A stretch of DNA of 64,000 nt, from assembly GCF_017377655.1 (NCBI RefSeq), contig NZ_JAFREL010000045.1:30587-94586 (forward strand). Direction: 5' to 3'. A program made the translations under genes and the position numbers. The first letter of the stretch is position 1, and each line of letters opens with the position of its first letter. The notes beneath the pieces are model-generated. The model saw only the letters and a list, made by a program, of their open reading frames with translations, was not told where the DNA came from and did no database searches. Below are positions 49,909 to 57,522 of the stretch, one piece after another. The stretch is from Candidatus Enterococcus ferrettii (GTDB lineage: Bacteria > Bacillota > Bacilli > Lactobacillales > Enterococcaceae).

Positions 49909-51008
49909 TGAAGGGTAAGATCTTACTTGGTAGTTTAGTTACTGGCATTTTTATCATTATTGGTTATCAAACACAAATAGAGCAGATCGTATCAGCTGAA
50001 ACGAAGGAATTATTTTCGTCTCAACAGGGGTCCGTATCTAGTATGGCAACTAGTAACACCGCTGCCAGTACAACTAGTGGAAAATCAATAGCATCAACTA
50101 GTTCTTCAGTAGATTTTTCTACGGAAGAAATTAAGGAAAGTGAGTCGGTAGAATGGAAACCGACTGCTTCAATAACTACATCGAAGGAATCAGAAAAGGC
50201 AACAGAAGAGTCACTTGCAGTTGCGTCACAGGTAGTTCCAGAAGCAGGTGACAAAGATCAGATATCCGTAGTACCTGCAACGAAGGTAGAAGAGAATTAC
50301 CAGATTTCGGTGACAAAAAATCAAACGACCGAAGAATTCATCCAAACAATTGGAAAAGATGCTCAGGCGATTGCCTGGAACGAAGACCTATATGCCTCAG
50401 TGATGATCGCACAGGCAATTTTAGAAACCGGATCTGGAAACAGTCAATTGGCTCGTCCGCCGTATCATAATTTGTTTGGGATTAAAGGCAGTTATCAAGG
50501 AAAGCAAGTGTCCTTTAGTACCCAGGAGGATGAAGGCAGCGGACAGCTCTATACGATCCATTCAGCTTTTCGCCAGTATCCCAGCTATAAAGACTCATTG
50601 GAAGATTATGCTGCCCTTTTGAAAAAGGGACTTTCAGGAAATGTTGGTTTTTATCAAGGAACATGGAAGTCAAATGCCGCAACCTTCCAAGAAGCAGCGA
50701 AAGCCTTAACTGGGAAATACGCAACGGATACTGCCTATGATAAGAAATTGATTGCCTTGATCGAAGCGTATAATTTAGCCTCCTATGATCAGGATCTAGC
50801 AACAAATGATGAAGTGGAACAAGAAAAAGCAGCTACTGATCAGGTCAAACTAGATGCTAGTGTAGAAGAAAAACAGGTGCCTGAGTATTTCAGTGAGAGC
50901 AGTGAACAAAAACTTCGGGTCAATCAAACAAAGCAACCGGTAATTGTTGTTCCGCCTGCCGCTCAACGGCCAGCAAAGCAACTGACAGGCAATCGAATTG
51001 TTCAATGA
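49908..51008 (+). CDS. secreted/anchored GH73 glucosaminidase
   Basis: Peptidoglycan N-acetylglucosaminidase of the LytG/FlgJ type. An N-terminal hydrophobic segment (5-20, possibly cleaved after SA30) is followed by a Ser/Thr-rich stalk (35-105) and the GH73 domain (about 135-300) with catalytic Glu173 in AQAILETGSGNS and YHNLFGIKGSYQG. A Gln/Pro tail follows. ATG 49908 overlaps the previous stop; longer in-frame openings are out of phase with the membrane gene and rejected. Its likely job is to open the cell wall for fibre passage. Confidence 0.88.
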   Translation: MKGKILLGSLVTGIFIIIGYQTQIEQIVSAETKELFSSQQGSVSSMATSNTAASTTSGKSIASTSSSVDFSTEEIKESESVEWKPTASITTSKESEKATEESLAVASQVVPEAGDKDQISVVPATKVEENYQISVTKNQTTEEFIQTIGKDAQAIAWNEDLYASVMIAQAILETGSGNSQLARPPYHNLFGIKGSYQGKQVSFSTQEDEGSGQLYTIHSAFRQYPSYKDSLEDYAALLKKGLSGNVGFYQGTWKSNAATFQEAAKALTGKYATDTAYDKKLIALIEAYNLASYDQDLATNDEVEQEKAATDQVKLDASVEEKQVPEYFSESSEQKLRVNQTKQPVIVVPPAAQRPAKQLTGNRIVQ

Positions 51009-51021
51009 AAGAAGGGGAGAT

Positions 51022-51972
51022 ATGTCGAAACAACGTGAATATCGAAATCATGACTATGATTTTGACGAACCACTCTATCGCGAACGAGCCCCTTCCAATC
51101 GTCGACCACCTAGAAGGGGGGGCTATCAAGAGGACTATGACGACAGAAGACCATATCCACCTCAAAGACCAGCTAATCGGAATCGTGAAGCGGAAGAACA
51201 ACGGCGAATAGCGCAATCTCAATACGATCCTTATCCAGCGCGAGGTGTACCAGAACGTTATGGGAATCCACGGCCGGCTAATTACGGTTATGAACGGCAG
51301 CGGACACCACCGCCAAGGGCGCGACCTCAACGGCCAGCACCTGCTCAACAAGGGGGGCAACCTTTACAGGAAGCAAAAAAGTCTACAAATCGCAAGATAT
51401 TCCTGTTCGTGTATAACTTGTTCTTTTACACCTTAACGATCGGAATTCTGTTGAGCTCTTTGATGTTTGCTTTTAGTGAAAAATCCGATGCTGCTATCTT
51501 TGGCTATCGCTTCTACCAAGTCTTGACCAACTCAATGGCGCCACAACCAGATTCGTCTTCAAAAGGATTCTATGCGGGAGACATCGTACTAGTGAAAATG
51601 GTCGACGGCAGTCAGGTGAAAGAAGGCGACATCGTTACCTTCCAAGTTGGAGATGGGGATCGTTACCTAACCCACAGAATGGTGGAGCGGCTAGATGAAC
51701 TAAATGGGGAAAAAGGCGACTATATTGTTACTAAAGGGGATGCCAACAACAGTAAGGACCCACCGATTTCGGCAGACCGAGTCTACGGAAAAGTAACCTT
51801 TGTGATTCCGAAAATGGGTGGTGTCCTGAACTTTGTTCAGGAAAATCTGTGGTTGTGTTTAGTGTGTGTCTTATCAACATTCGGGTTCTTCCTAGTTCTG
51901 AAAGCTTATTTTCTACAGCCGGAACCAGCGAGAAAACCAATGAAACAAAAGAATTATCCAAGAGGGGTATAA
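51022..51972 (+). CDS. sipW: SipW-type signal peptidase with long basic N-terminal extension
   Basis: ER-type signal peptidase that processes TasA/BsaA-class precursors. Residues 1-124 form a disordered cytoplasmic extension rich in Arg, Tyr and Pro (for example NRRPPRRGGYQEDYDDRRPY). A membrane segment (126-150), catalytic Ser171 in LTNSMAP, His218 in YLTHRMV replacing Lys, Asp in TKGDANNSKD, and a second membrane segment (273-297) follow. Typical SipW is about 190 residues without the extension. ATG 51022 follows AAGGGGAG. It lies directly before the main TasA-like gene. Confidence 0.92.
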   Translation: MSKQREYRNHDYDFDEPLYRERAPSNRRPPRRGGYQEDYDDRRPYPPQRPANRNREAEEQRRIAQSQYDPYPARGVPERYGNPRPANYGYERQRTPPPRARPQRPAPAQQGGQPLQEAKKSTNRKIFLFVYNLFFYTLTIGILLSSLMFAFSEKSDAAIFGYRFYQVLTNSMAPQPDSSSKGFYAGDIVLVKMVDGSQVKEGDIVTFQVGDGDRYLTHRMVERLDELNGEKGDYIVTKGDANNSKDPPISADRVYGKVTFVIPKMGGVLNFVQENLWLCLVCVLSTFGFFLVLKAYFLQPEPARKPMKQKNYPRGV

Positions 51973-51975
51973 CTG

Positions 51976-51989
51976 CTTGTATTTACAAG
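51976..51989 (+). promoter_or_regulatory. short hairpin between sipW and the TasA-like gene
   Basis: CTTGTA/TACAAG with a 2-nt centre. It lacks a T run and may be an mRNA processing or stability element that raises fibre-protein output. Confidence 0.3.
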
Positions 51990-52032
51990 TATTTATATAA
52001 AAGTAAAAAAAGGATGTATAGGAGGAAAAGAA

Positions 52033-53349
52033 ATGAAGAAGAATAGTAAGAAGAAAAAGCTGATGGCAGCAGCAGCAGCTCTAGCGTTAATCGCAGCCAT
52101 CTCCGGGACGTTTGCCTGGATTACTGCGCAGGATCAACGGATTAACCGGGCAGAATCAGCAGCGGTTAATGACAACAGTGTAACGGTGAAAGAAACTTGG
52201 GAACCAAAACCATTGGTACCAGGAACAGAAGCAACCAAAGAAGTAGCTGTATCGAATACAGGTACGGCGAGTGTATTTGTTCGTGTATCTTACGAAGAAG
52301 TGTTGAAGCATTTGGATAAATTAGGTGCTGAAAAGTATGATGCAAGTTCAGTTACGGGAGCGAAATATACTTACGTGGCGAACGATTCAGGTTTGAACAA
52401 ACATATGCCGATCAACTTTAATGGGGATCAAACCTACAAAGATGGTTTTATTATTGTACCTGCGAGTCAGATTACCGGCTTAGCAACGCCAGCAGACGAC
52501 AACGTGAAGCTATTGGTTAAGGGTGGAAAAACAGTCGACGCAGTTACTGGCGTTGAAAAAATCAGTTATGAATCTAAACTAATGCATGAATACTTTACCC
52601 ATGCAGATAACTCTGGGAAAAATCCTGGCGATGTCGGCTATGATGCAAGCAAAAACAAGTATCAAGCAATGAGCTTTGATATCGCAGTGAACAATGAAAA
52701 CAGTAGCCTTGATGCAAAAGACTGGAACTTTACCTTAAGTAATGTGAAATACGGTTACTATGAAAATGGCTATAAGAATACAGCTGTTAACTGGGCAAAA
52801 TCTTCTCTACCAGATGAAGATGGTGCAGCGACAGGTCGCGCATTGCTTGGTACTGACGGTGTTCGTTACAGCGTAGATTATGACTATACTTTCGGTGGAC
52901 TAGGTTATACCAATGCGGCTGGTCTTCCAGCGGTAACCCCAGCAACAGTAGCAGATCAAATCCCAACTGCAACCGGCAATAAAGGCGTTCAAGCAGATAC
53001 AAATGGTTTAGGCAAGAATAATATCCGTATTGGGTACAGCGCGGATATGACAAATACGACTGCTTTAGACAGTAATAAATGGGTTTATAACGCAGATGAT
53101 GGCTGGTTCTATTACACAGTACCAGTGAAATCAGGCGAAACAACGAAGAATTTATTAGAAAAACTAGTCTTTGAAAGCGCAATGGGTACTGAATACACCA
53201 ATGCTTCGTATGATTTGATTGTGAAAATGGAAGCTGTCCAAGCAAATGCGGATGCACTAATTGACACAGCAGGTTGGAACTTAGGTGAAGGTTCAGCACC
53301 AACGGGTGATACTTTACTAATTGTGAACAAACTTAAAGCAGGCATTTAA
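52033..53349 (+). CDS. TasA/BsaA-like SipW-dependent fibre protein 1
   Basis: Likely the major surface-fibre subunit, 438 residues. A basic N-terminus (KKNSKKKK) and hydrophobic stretch end in the SipW-class cleavage region SGTFAWITAQDQRINRAE. The mature part is beta-rich with repeated Tyr-Gly and Asn/Asp motifs and the TasA-like opening EVAVSNTGTASVFVRVSY. No LPXTG. A strong AGGAGG and a codon choice that looks optimised suggest high expression. C. perfringens BsaA and B. subtilis TasA are the closest known types; assignment is by signal peptide and context. Confidence 0.88.
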   Translation: MKKNSKKKKLMAAAAALALIAAISGTFAWITAQDQRINRAESAAVNDNSVTVKETWEPKPLVPGTEATKEVAVSNTGTASVFVRVSYEEVLKHLDKLGAEKYDASSVTGAKYTYVANDSGLNKHMPINFNGDQTYKDGFIIVPASQITGLATPADDNVKLLVKGGKTVDAVTGVEKISYESKLMHEYFTHADNSGKNPGDVGYDASKNKYQAMSFDIAVNNENSSLDAKDWNFTLSNVKYGYYENGYKNTAVNWAKSSLPDEDGAATGRALLGTDGVRYSVDYDYTFGGLGYTNAAGLPAVTPATVADQIPTATGNKGVQADTNGLGKNNIRIGYSADMTNTTALDSNKWVYNADDGWFYYTVPVKSGETTKNLLEKLVFESAMGTEYTNASYDLIVKMEAVQANADALIDTAGWNLGEGSAPTGDTLLIVNKLKAGI

Positions 53350-53363
53350 TTGAAAAGGACACC

Positions 53364-54125
53364 ATGAAAGGAAGGGAGAAGTGGCAGATGTTGAGAAAAC
53401 TTACAACAGTAGTAAGCAGCATCCTGTGTTTCTGTTTCTTCTTTTGCGGTACGTACTCAGTACAAGCAGCAAAAGCACTTCCTCCCGGCATGGTGATCGG
53501 GGATTCTGAAGGAATGTATGCCACATCTGAGGGAGAGTATTACATTGATTTAGTGGATATTCTCCCAGGAGATGTGTACAAGAAAGAAATAACTATTCGT
53601 AGTTTGGACTTAGAAGCCCCCTTTTCTTTAGGCATGCTGGTTGAAGAAATAGACTCAACCGGATCGTTAGATTGGAAAAACCACATAACCATGACCTTAA
53701 CTTTGGATGGCGAACAAATCTACCAAGGTTCGCTATTAGGTGATAGCGGTAAAGATTGGAGTAAAGTCCCATTGGAATTAGGAGTATGTAAGTATGGAAC
53801 AGATAAACTGATGATCGCTGAATTCGCGGTAGATTCCCAATTAACAAATGAAAATTTGCGGGAAAAAAGCGCGTTGAACTTCTACTGGACATTTGTAGGG
53901 ACAAAGGATCAGCCGATCGAGCCAACTAAACCCTCTGTACCTGAAGAACCTACGCCTTCTATTGAAAAACAAACTTTACCGAAAACAAAACCAAGTGTTC
54001 AGTCAAACGGAAAGCGGTTGCCCCAAACGGGTGAACACATTGTCTACAAATTTCTTTCGGGATTATTATTAGTTCTAATCGCCTTGTTCTTATGGAAAAA
54101 ACGCCGGGAGGAGGAGGAAGTATGA
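53364..54125 (+). CDS. LPXTG cell-wall anchored protein
   Basis: A 253-residue sortase substrate. An ordinary Sec signal peptide ends near SVQA; the mature domain (about 36-185) is beta-rich. A Pro-rich spacer (PIEPTKPSVPEEPTPS) leads to LPQTGEH at 219-225, a hydrophobic helix and a charged KKRREEEE tail. Start is ATG 53364 or ATG 53388 (AAGGGAG 9 nt upstream). In context it probably fixes the fibre to peptidoglycan, as TapA or minor pilins do in other systems. No sortase gene lies in the window. Confidence 0.9.
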   Translation: MKGREKWQMLRKLTTVVSSILCFCFFFCGTYSVQAAKALPPGMVIGDSEGMYATSEGEYYIDLVDILPGDVYKKEITIRSLDLEAPFSLGMLVEEIDSTGSLDWKNHITMTLTLDGEQIYQGSLLGDSGKDWSKVPLELGVCKYGTDKLMIAEFAVDSQLTNENLREKSALNFYWTFVGTKDQPIEPTKPSVPEEPTPSIEKQTLPKTKPSVQSNGKRLPQTGEHIVYKFLSGLLLVLIALFLWKKRREEEEV

Positions 54126-54967
54126 GTCAACGTGAAAAACTTCGCCATTTACTGCGAGTGTTTTACAAAAGCAAAGCATTCTTCGCCTTCTTCTCTCTTT
54201 TATTGAGTCTATTATTGGTAATGGGTAGCACTTATGCTTGGATTACTTCCAATGATGAACGAGTAAATCGGACCGAGGCGAATAAAAGAAAACTTTCGGC
54301 AAAGATCGATGGTGATCTCGATATGGTTCGTCATTTTGCTCCTGGAACGAAGGAATCAAAAGAAATTCGTGTCACAAATAATGGAGAAGTTCCAGCAGTT
54401 GTACGACTATCATTAACTGAATCATTTGTCAGTTTTGAAACGGATGTAAAGGATAATCATAGTATCGGCAACGGGAATGGCGATCTGACCTCCTATGGAA
54501 CTCCGATTCTTCCGGCAATAAATTTAAATGATACTAGTACTTGGATCATAGGTAAGACGTATGAAATCAGCGCAGATAAGCATTATAAAGCAAACTATGT
54601 ACTGAAGGACTTACCTTATGTTTATCAAGGAACACGTCCAGAACCGATGCCCGCAATTCAACTAGATTTTACCAGCGGAAAGGTTTTCGATAGCAATACG
54701 CAGCCATCTGGTACAGACTCTGCCTACTGGTATTACGAAGACGGCTTCTTTTATTATTCAGAAGTCCTTAATTCTGGAGAAAGTTCAACCAATTTATTGA
54801 CTAGCGTTACTTTAAATTCCGCCTATTTAAATCGGTATAAAGGAGCGTTTTATAAATTGGTTCCTGAGATGGATGCGCATGATATTACCAAGGAATTGTT
54901 TTCTGATTGGGGAATTAATTCTACTGATTTTGCCTATGGCATGTACCAAAATCAATTATATAAATAA
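54122..54967 (+). CDS. TasA/BsaA-like SipW-dependent protein 2
   Basis: 281 residues. The basic, hydrophobic N-terminus ends GSTYAWITSNDERVNRTE, almost the same cleavage region as protein 1, so SipW should process it. The mature part starts with EIRVTNNGEVPAVVRLSL, the TasA-type beta opening, and has the shared YWYYEDGFFYYSEVLNSGE segment. ATG 54122 follows GGAGGAGG and overlaps the LPXTG stop by 4 nt. Likely a minor or tip subunit. Confidence 0.88.
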   Translation: MSQREKLRHLLRVFYKSKAFFAFFSLLLSLLLVMGSTYAWITSNDERVNRTEANKRKLSAKIDGDLDMVRHFAPGTKESKEIRVTNNGEVPAVVRLSLTESFVSFETDVKDNHSIGNGNGDLTSYGTPILPAINLNDTSTWIIGKTYEISADKHYKANYVLKDLPYVYQGTRPEPMPAIQLDFTSGKVFDSNTQPSGTDSAYWYYEDGFFYYSEVLNSGESSTNLLTSVTLNSAYLNRYKGAFYKLVPEMDAHDITKELFSDWGINSTDFAYGMYQNQLYK

Positions 54968-54978
54968 GGAGGAGTAAG

Positions 54979-55623
54979 ATGAAACGGAAAAAAACATTGA
55001 CTCGAAAACTGAGTTATTTACTTGTTTCAATCGTTCTCGTCCTCCTTTTGCTTGGTGGCAGTTACTTTGTGTATGCTGCAATGACAGCTAAAGATCGTCG
55101 AACAACTGATTTTCAAATCGGGCAAGTAGAAACACAGCTTGATGAAGACTTTGATGAGACAATTACAGAAATTCATAAAGATCAAAGTAGAATAAAGAAA
55201 GTAACGGTCAAAAACACTGGAACCATCAAACAATTTATTCGGGTAATGGTATTGCCGGAAACACAGGTGGATGTTGCGGATGATCCTCAAAGCAGACAAG
55301 CACTACCAATTGCTGTTGGAACAGATTTAATATTGGAACATTTAAATACAGCGGACTGGAAATATGGCGGTGATGGCTATTACTACTATACAAAAGAAGC
55401 TGTGAAACCATTGAAAAATACAGAACCTCTGTTTAGTTCAATTAAACTCGATAGCAACTTGAGTCCAATTTATCATCAGTCATCTTTTACTATTTCAGTT
55501 AAGGTAGAAGCTGTGAATTGTGCAGAATATGTATATCGTGATGCTTGGTGGCAAGGAGCAGTTCCAACTGATCCAACACTAAAAGCAATTGATGATAACT
55601 TGAAGGCTCTTGTAGAAAATTAA
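54979..55623 (+). CDS. TasA/BsaA-like SipW-dependent protein 3
   Basis: 214 residues, the shortest of the three. The signal segment ends GSYFVYAAMTAKDRRTTDF; the mature part has KKVTVKNTGTIKQFIRVMV and GGDGYYYYTKEAVKPL, matching the other two. It may be a minor subunit or a cap. AAGGAGGAG precedes the ATG. Last gene of the first unit, before a terminator. Confidence 0.85.
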   Translation: MKRKKTLTRKLSYLLVSIVLVLLLLGGSYFVYAAMTAKDRRTTDFQIGQVETQLDEDFDETITEIHKDQSRIKKVTVKNTGTIKQFIRVMVLPETQVDVADDPQSRQALPIAVGTDLILEHLNTADWKYGGDGYYYYTKEAVKPLKNTEPLFSSIKLDSNLSPIYHQSSFTISVKVEAVNCAEYVYRDAWWQGAVPTDPTLKAIDDNLKALVEN

Positions 55624-55627
55624 TGTT

Positions 55628-55664
55628 GAAAAAGGGACTCAGGACAATCCTGTTTCCCTTTTTT
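55628..55664 (+). terminator. terminator of the fibre operon
   Basis: AAAAAGGGA pairs with TTCCCTTTTT around an inner AGGA/TCCT stem, with a T-rich end. Confidence 0.8.
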
Positions 55665-55689
55665 AAAAGAATGGCATTAGGCTTATAAT
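55661..55689 (+). promoter_or_regulatory. candidate promoter of the regulator unit
   Basis: Perfect TATAAT (55684-55689) with a weak -35 (TTTTAA, 55661-55666) at 17 bp, partly in the terminator tail. Confidence 0.45.
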
Positions 55690-55745
55690 TCTTGGATTAA
55701 TAAGTATGAGTCGAATGGGATTAATTATAGAAGGAAGAGTGAAAT

Positions 55746-55940
55746 TTGGTGGTCTATTTATTGTTGCTGGTATTAGGACTCGCGTTAATTGTTCACAGTT
55801 ATCTAATTATGTCATTGATAAAGAATCAAAAAGATATCCAGATAAAGCTGGTACGTTTATCTCGCCTGAAAGAACAAAGACGACCGATTCAGAAAGCAGT
55901 ACCACCTCGAAAAAAGTATACAAGGGAAAATTTGAGATAG
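55746..55940 (+). CDS. small single-TM protein
   Basis: A 64-residue protein: one membrane helix (MVVYLLLLVLGLALIVHSYL) and a basic cytoplasmic tail. TTG 55746 follows AAGGAAG at 8-nt spacing. A longer overlapping frame from 55706 (94 codons) is less plausible since it has no ribosome site and no structure. Function unknown; it precedes the recombinase-like membrane protein by 12 nt. Confidence 0.6.
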   Translation: MVVYLLLLVLGLALIVHSYLIMSLIKNQKDIQIKLVRLSRLKEQRRPIQKAVPPRKKYTRENLR

Positions 55941-55952
55941 AAGGGGTAAGGA

Positions 55953-56705
55953 ATGATGAATCTTGGTTATGCACGAGGATCTCAATTTAATCGACAGCTA
56001 GACATGCTAGAGGATTATCCAATAGAAGAACTTTTTTCTGATGGAAATCAGGAAATTGAGGAGATTGACGCTCCTGCTAGCGAATTTCAGGCATTGTTAA
56101 ATTTCGCTCAATCAGGTGATCACTTAGTTATCACATCCTGGGAAGTAATCTCTCGAGATTATCGACAAATCTTAGCATGCCTAGATCAATTAGAAGCGTT
56201 GGAGCTGACTTTAGATGTATTGACTCTTCCGCACTTAACAGTTGAAGAATGGCGACAAATATTTCGTTGGTCTATACATAACGATCGCTTGCTGCATCCA
56301 ACCTTATTTAAGTTGGGGAAAGAAAGGGAACGTAGCAAGGCTGCCTATTCTCTCTTTAGCAAGGAGCCTGAAGCACGAAAACTATACCGCGAAATCATCT
56401 GGTTGTTAGTGGAAAAACAAACGATACGTCAGGTCGCACGTCAAAAACGAGTACCGCTGGAGACTGTCTATCGCATCCAGCAAAACCTGAAACAAATTCA
56501 ATTGGCCATAATACTGGTTCTTTGTTTTTTACTCGCTATATTCAGCATTAAGCTAGCTGAATCTTATTTTGATCAATTGTGGATACAAATAGTCATTTGT
56601 ATCGCAGTAACATTGTTTATTATTTGGAATGTGCTGTTGGATACAGAGGATGAAGAATCCACAGAAAAAGGAAAGAAAATTATAGAAAACAAGAAGAGAA
56701 GGTGA
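55953..56705 (+). CDS. membrane-anchored degenerate serine-recombinase-like protein
   Basis: 250 residues. Residues 1-105 resemble a resolvase/invertase catalytic domain: LGYARGSQFNRQLDML aligns with YARVS..Q..QLDAL, keeping the nucleophile Ser, but the later Arg-x-x-Arg pair reads EVISRDYRQ, losing the first Arg. A resolvase-type helix-turn-helix (about 148-180, QTIRQVARQKRVPLETVYRI) follows, then two membrane helices (about 188-206, 211-230) and a charged tail. Membrane tethering argues against recombination; a DNA-binding sensor is more likely. Two ATGs (55953, 55956). Confidence 0.7.
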   Translation: MMNLGYARGSQFNRQLDMLEDYPIEELFSDGNQEIEEIDAPASEFQALLNFAQSGDHLVITSWEVISRDYRQILACLDQLEALELTLDVLTLPHLTVEEWRQIFRWSIHNDRLLHPTLFKLGKERERSKAAYSLFSKEPEARKLYREIIWLLVEKQTIRQVARQKRVPLETVYRIQQNLKQIQLAIILVLCFLLAIFSIKLAESYFDQLWIQIVICIAVTLFIIWNVLLDTEDEESTEKGKKIIENKKRR

Positions 56706-56710
56706 TTCTA

Positions 56711-57424
56711 ATGCAACATGCATTGATTTTGACAAAGAATACAGTATCAGAAGAAGGAATTATTGGGAAATTAAGACGGTTAAATTATGAAACATTGTGT
56801 TCAACAGATTTACTATACCATTTACAAAAATATGTATCCTCTTCATTTTTCACTTATTTTCATTGGGTGTTTTTAAGCGAAACGTTGTGTAACGAAGAAG
56901 TTGATCTTATCCTGAATCAGTTGAAAAATTACCCAGTTTTTTTAGTACGAATAGTAGAAAAGACAATGGATGATGAAGAAATCGCTTATTGGGAAGAAAA
57001 AGGAATGTCTGGCAGCTTAAAGAAAGACGCTACCTTTGAAGAAATCCGGGAAAAACTGCATGAACTGCAAAAAGAGCTCCGTGATAAGCAAATAATTAAT
57101 AATAAGATCGTAGTTTTAGGAAATGCTGAGAAGGATGGATTAAAGCCGCTCACATCTAGACTTTCCAAGACAGAAAAGAAACTTTTTGAGAACCTGTTAA
57201 ATGCATACTCGAAAGGTATCGTTCTTTCACGAGTTGAATTATGTGAACGATTATGGCCGGAAGGATCAACACCTTCTAACATGAGTCAACTCTCTTGCTT
57301 AATAAATAAACTGAAACGAAAGCTCGAAGAAGGTGGCATTACTGGCGAAACAATTATCACTTTATGGGGGAGAGGCTACAAGTTAGGCAGTGAGCTTTCT
57401 GAATTTTGGATTCAGCATGCTTAA
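56711..57424 (+). CDS. atypical OmpR/PhoB-type regulator without phospho-acceptor
   Basis: 237 residues. The C-terminal winged helix is clear (about 145-232: LSKTEKKLFENLL, VLSRVELCERLWPEG, CLINKLKRKLEE, TLWGRGYKL). The N-terminal 120 residues have a receiver-like alternation but no Asp after the third strand (HWVFLSETL), and no histidine kinase adjoins it, so phosphorylation is unlikely. ATG 56711 follows GAAGG at 8 nt. It lies beside the fibre operon and is the best candidate for its direct transcription factor. Confidence 0.8.
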   Translation: MQHALILTKNTVSEEGIIGKLRRLNYETLCSTDLLYHLQKYVSSSFFTYFHWVFLSETLCNEEVDLILNQLKNYPVFLVRIVEKTMDDEEIAYWEEKGMSGSLKKDATFEEIREKLHELQKELRDKQIINNKIVVLGNAEKDGLKPLTSRLSKTEKKLFENLLNAYSKGIVLSRVELCERLWPEGSTPSNMSQLSCLINKLKRKLEEGGITGETIITLWGRGYKLGSELSEFWIQHA

Positions 57425-57522
57425 TTTGTAGCTGTTATCTGAACCGAGTTTTATTGTTGTTAAGTGTCAGCTATACAAAAAAGCTTCGATGGTTTTTGTG
57501 CTGAAAAGTAGGTCTGAAAGGG

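Noticed and set aside
52787..53302. 171-codon minus-strand frame opposite the main TasA-like gene
   Set aside because: Leu/His-rich antisense shadow of a codon-biased gene.
55706..55990. 94-codon frame before the recombinase-like gene
   Set aside because: No ribosome site; the overlapping 64-codon frame at 55746 has one and encodes a sensible membrane protein.
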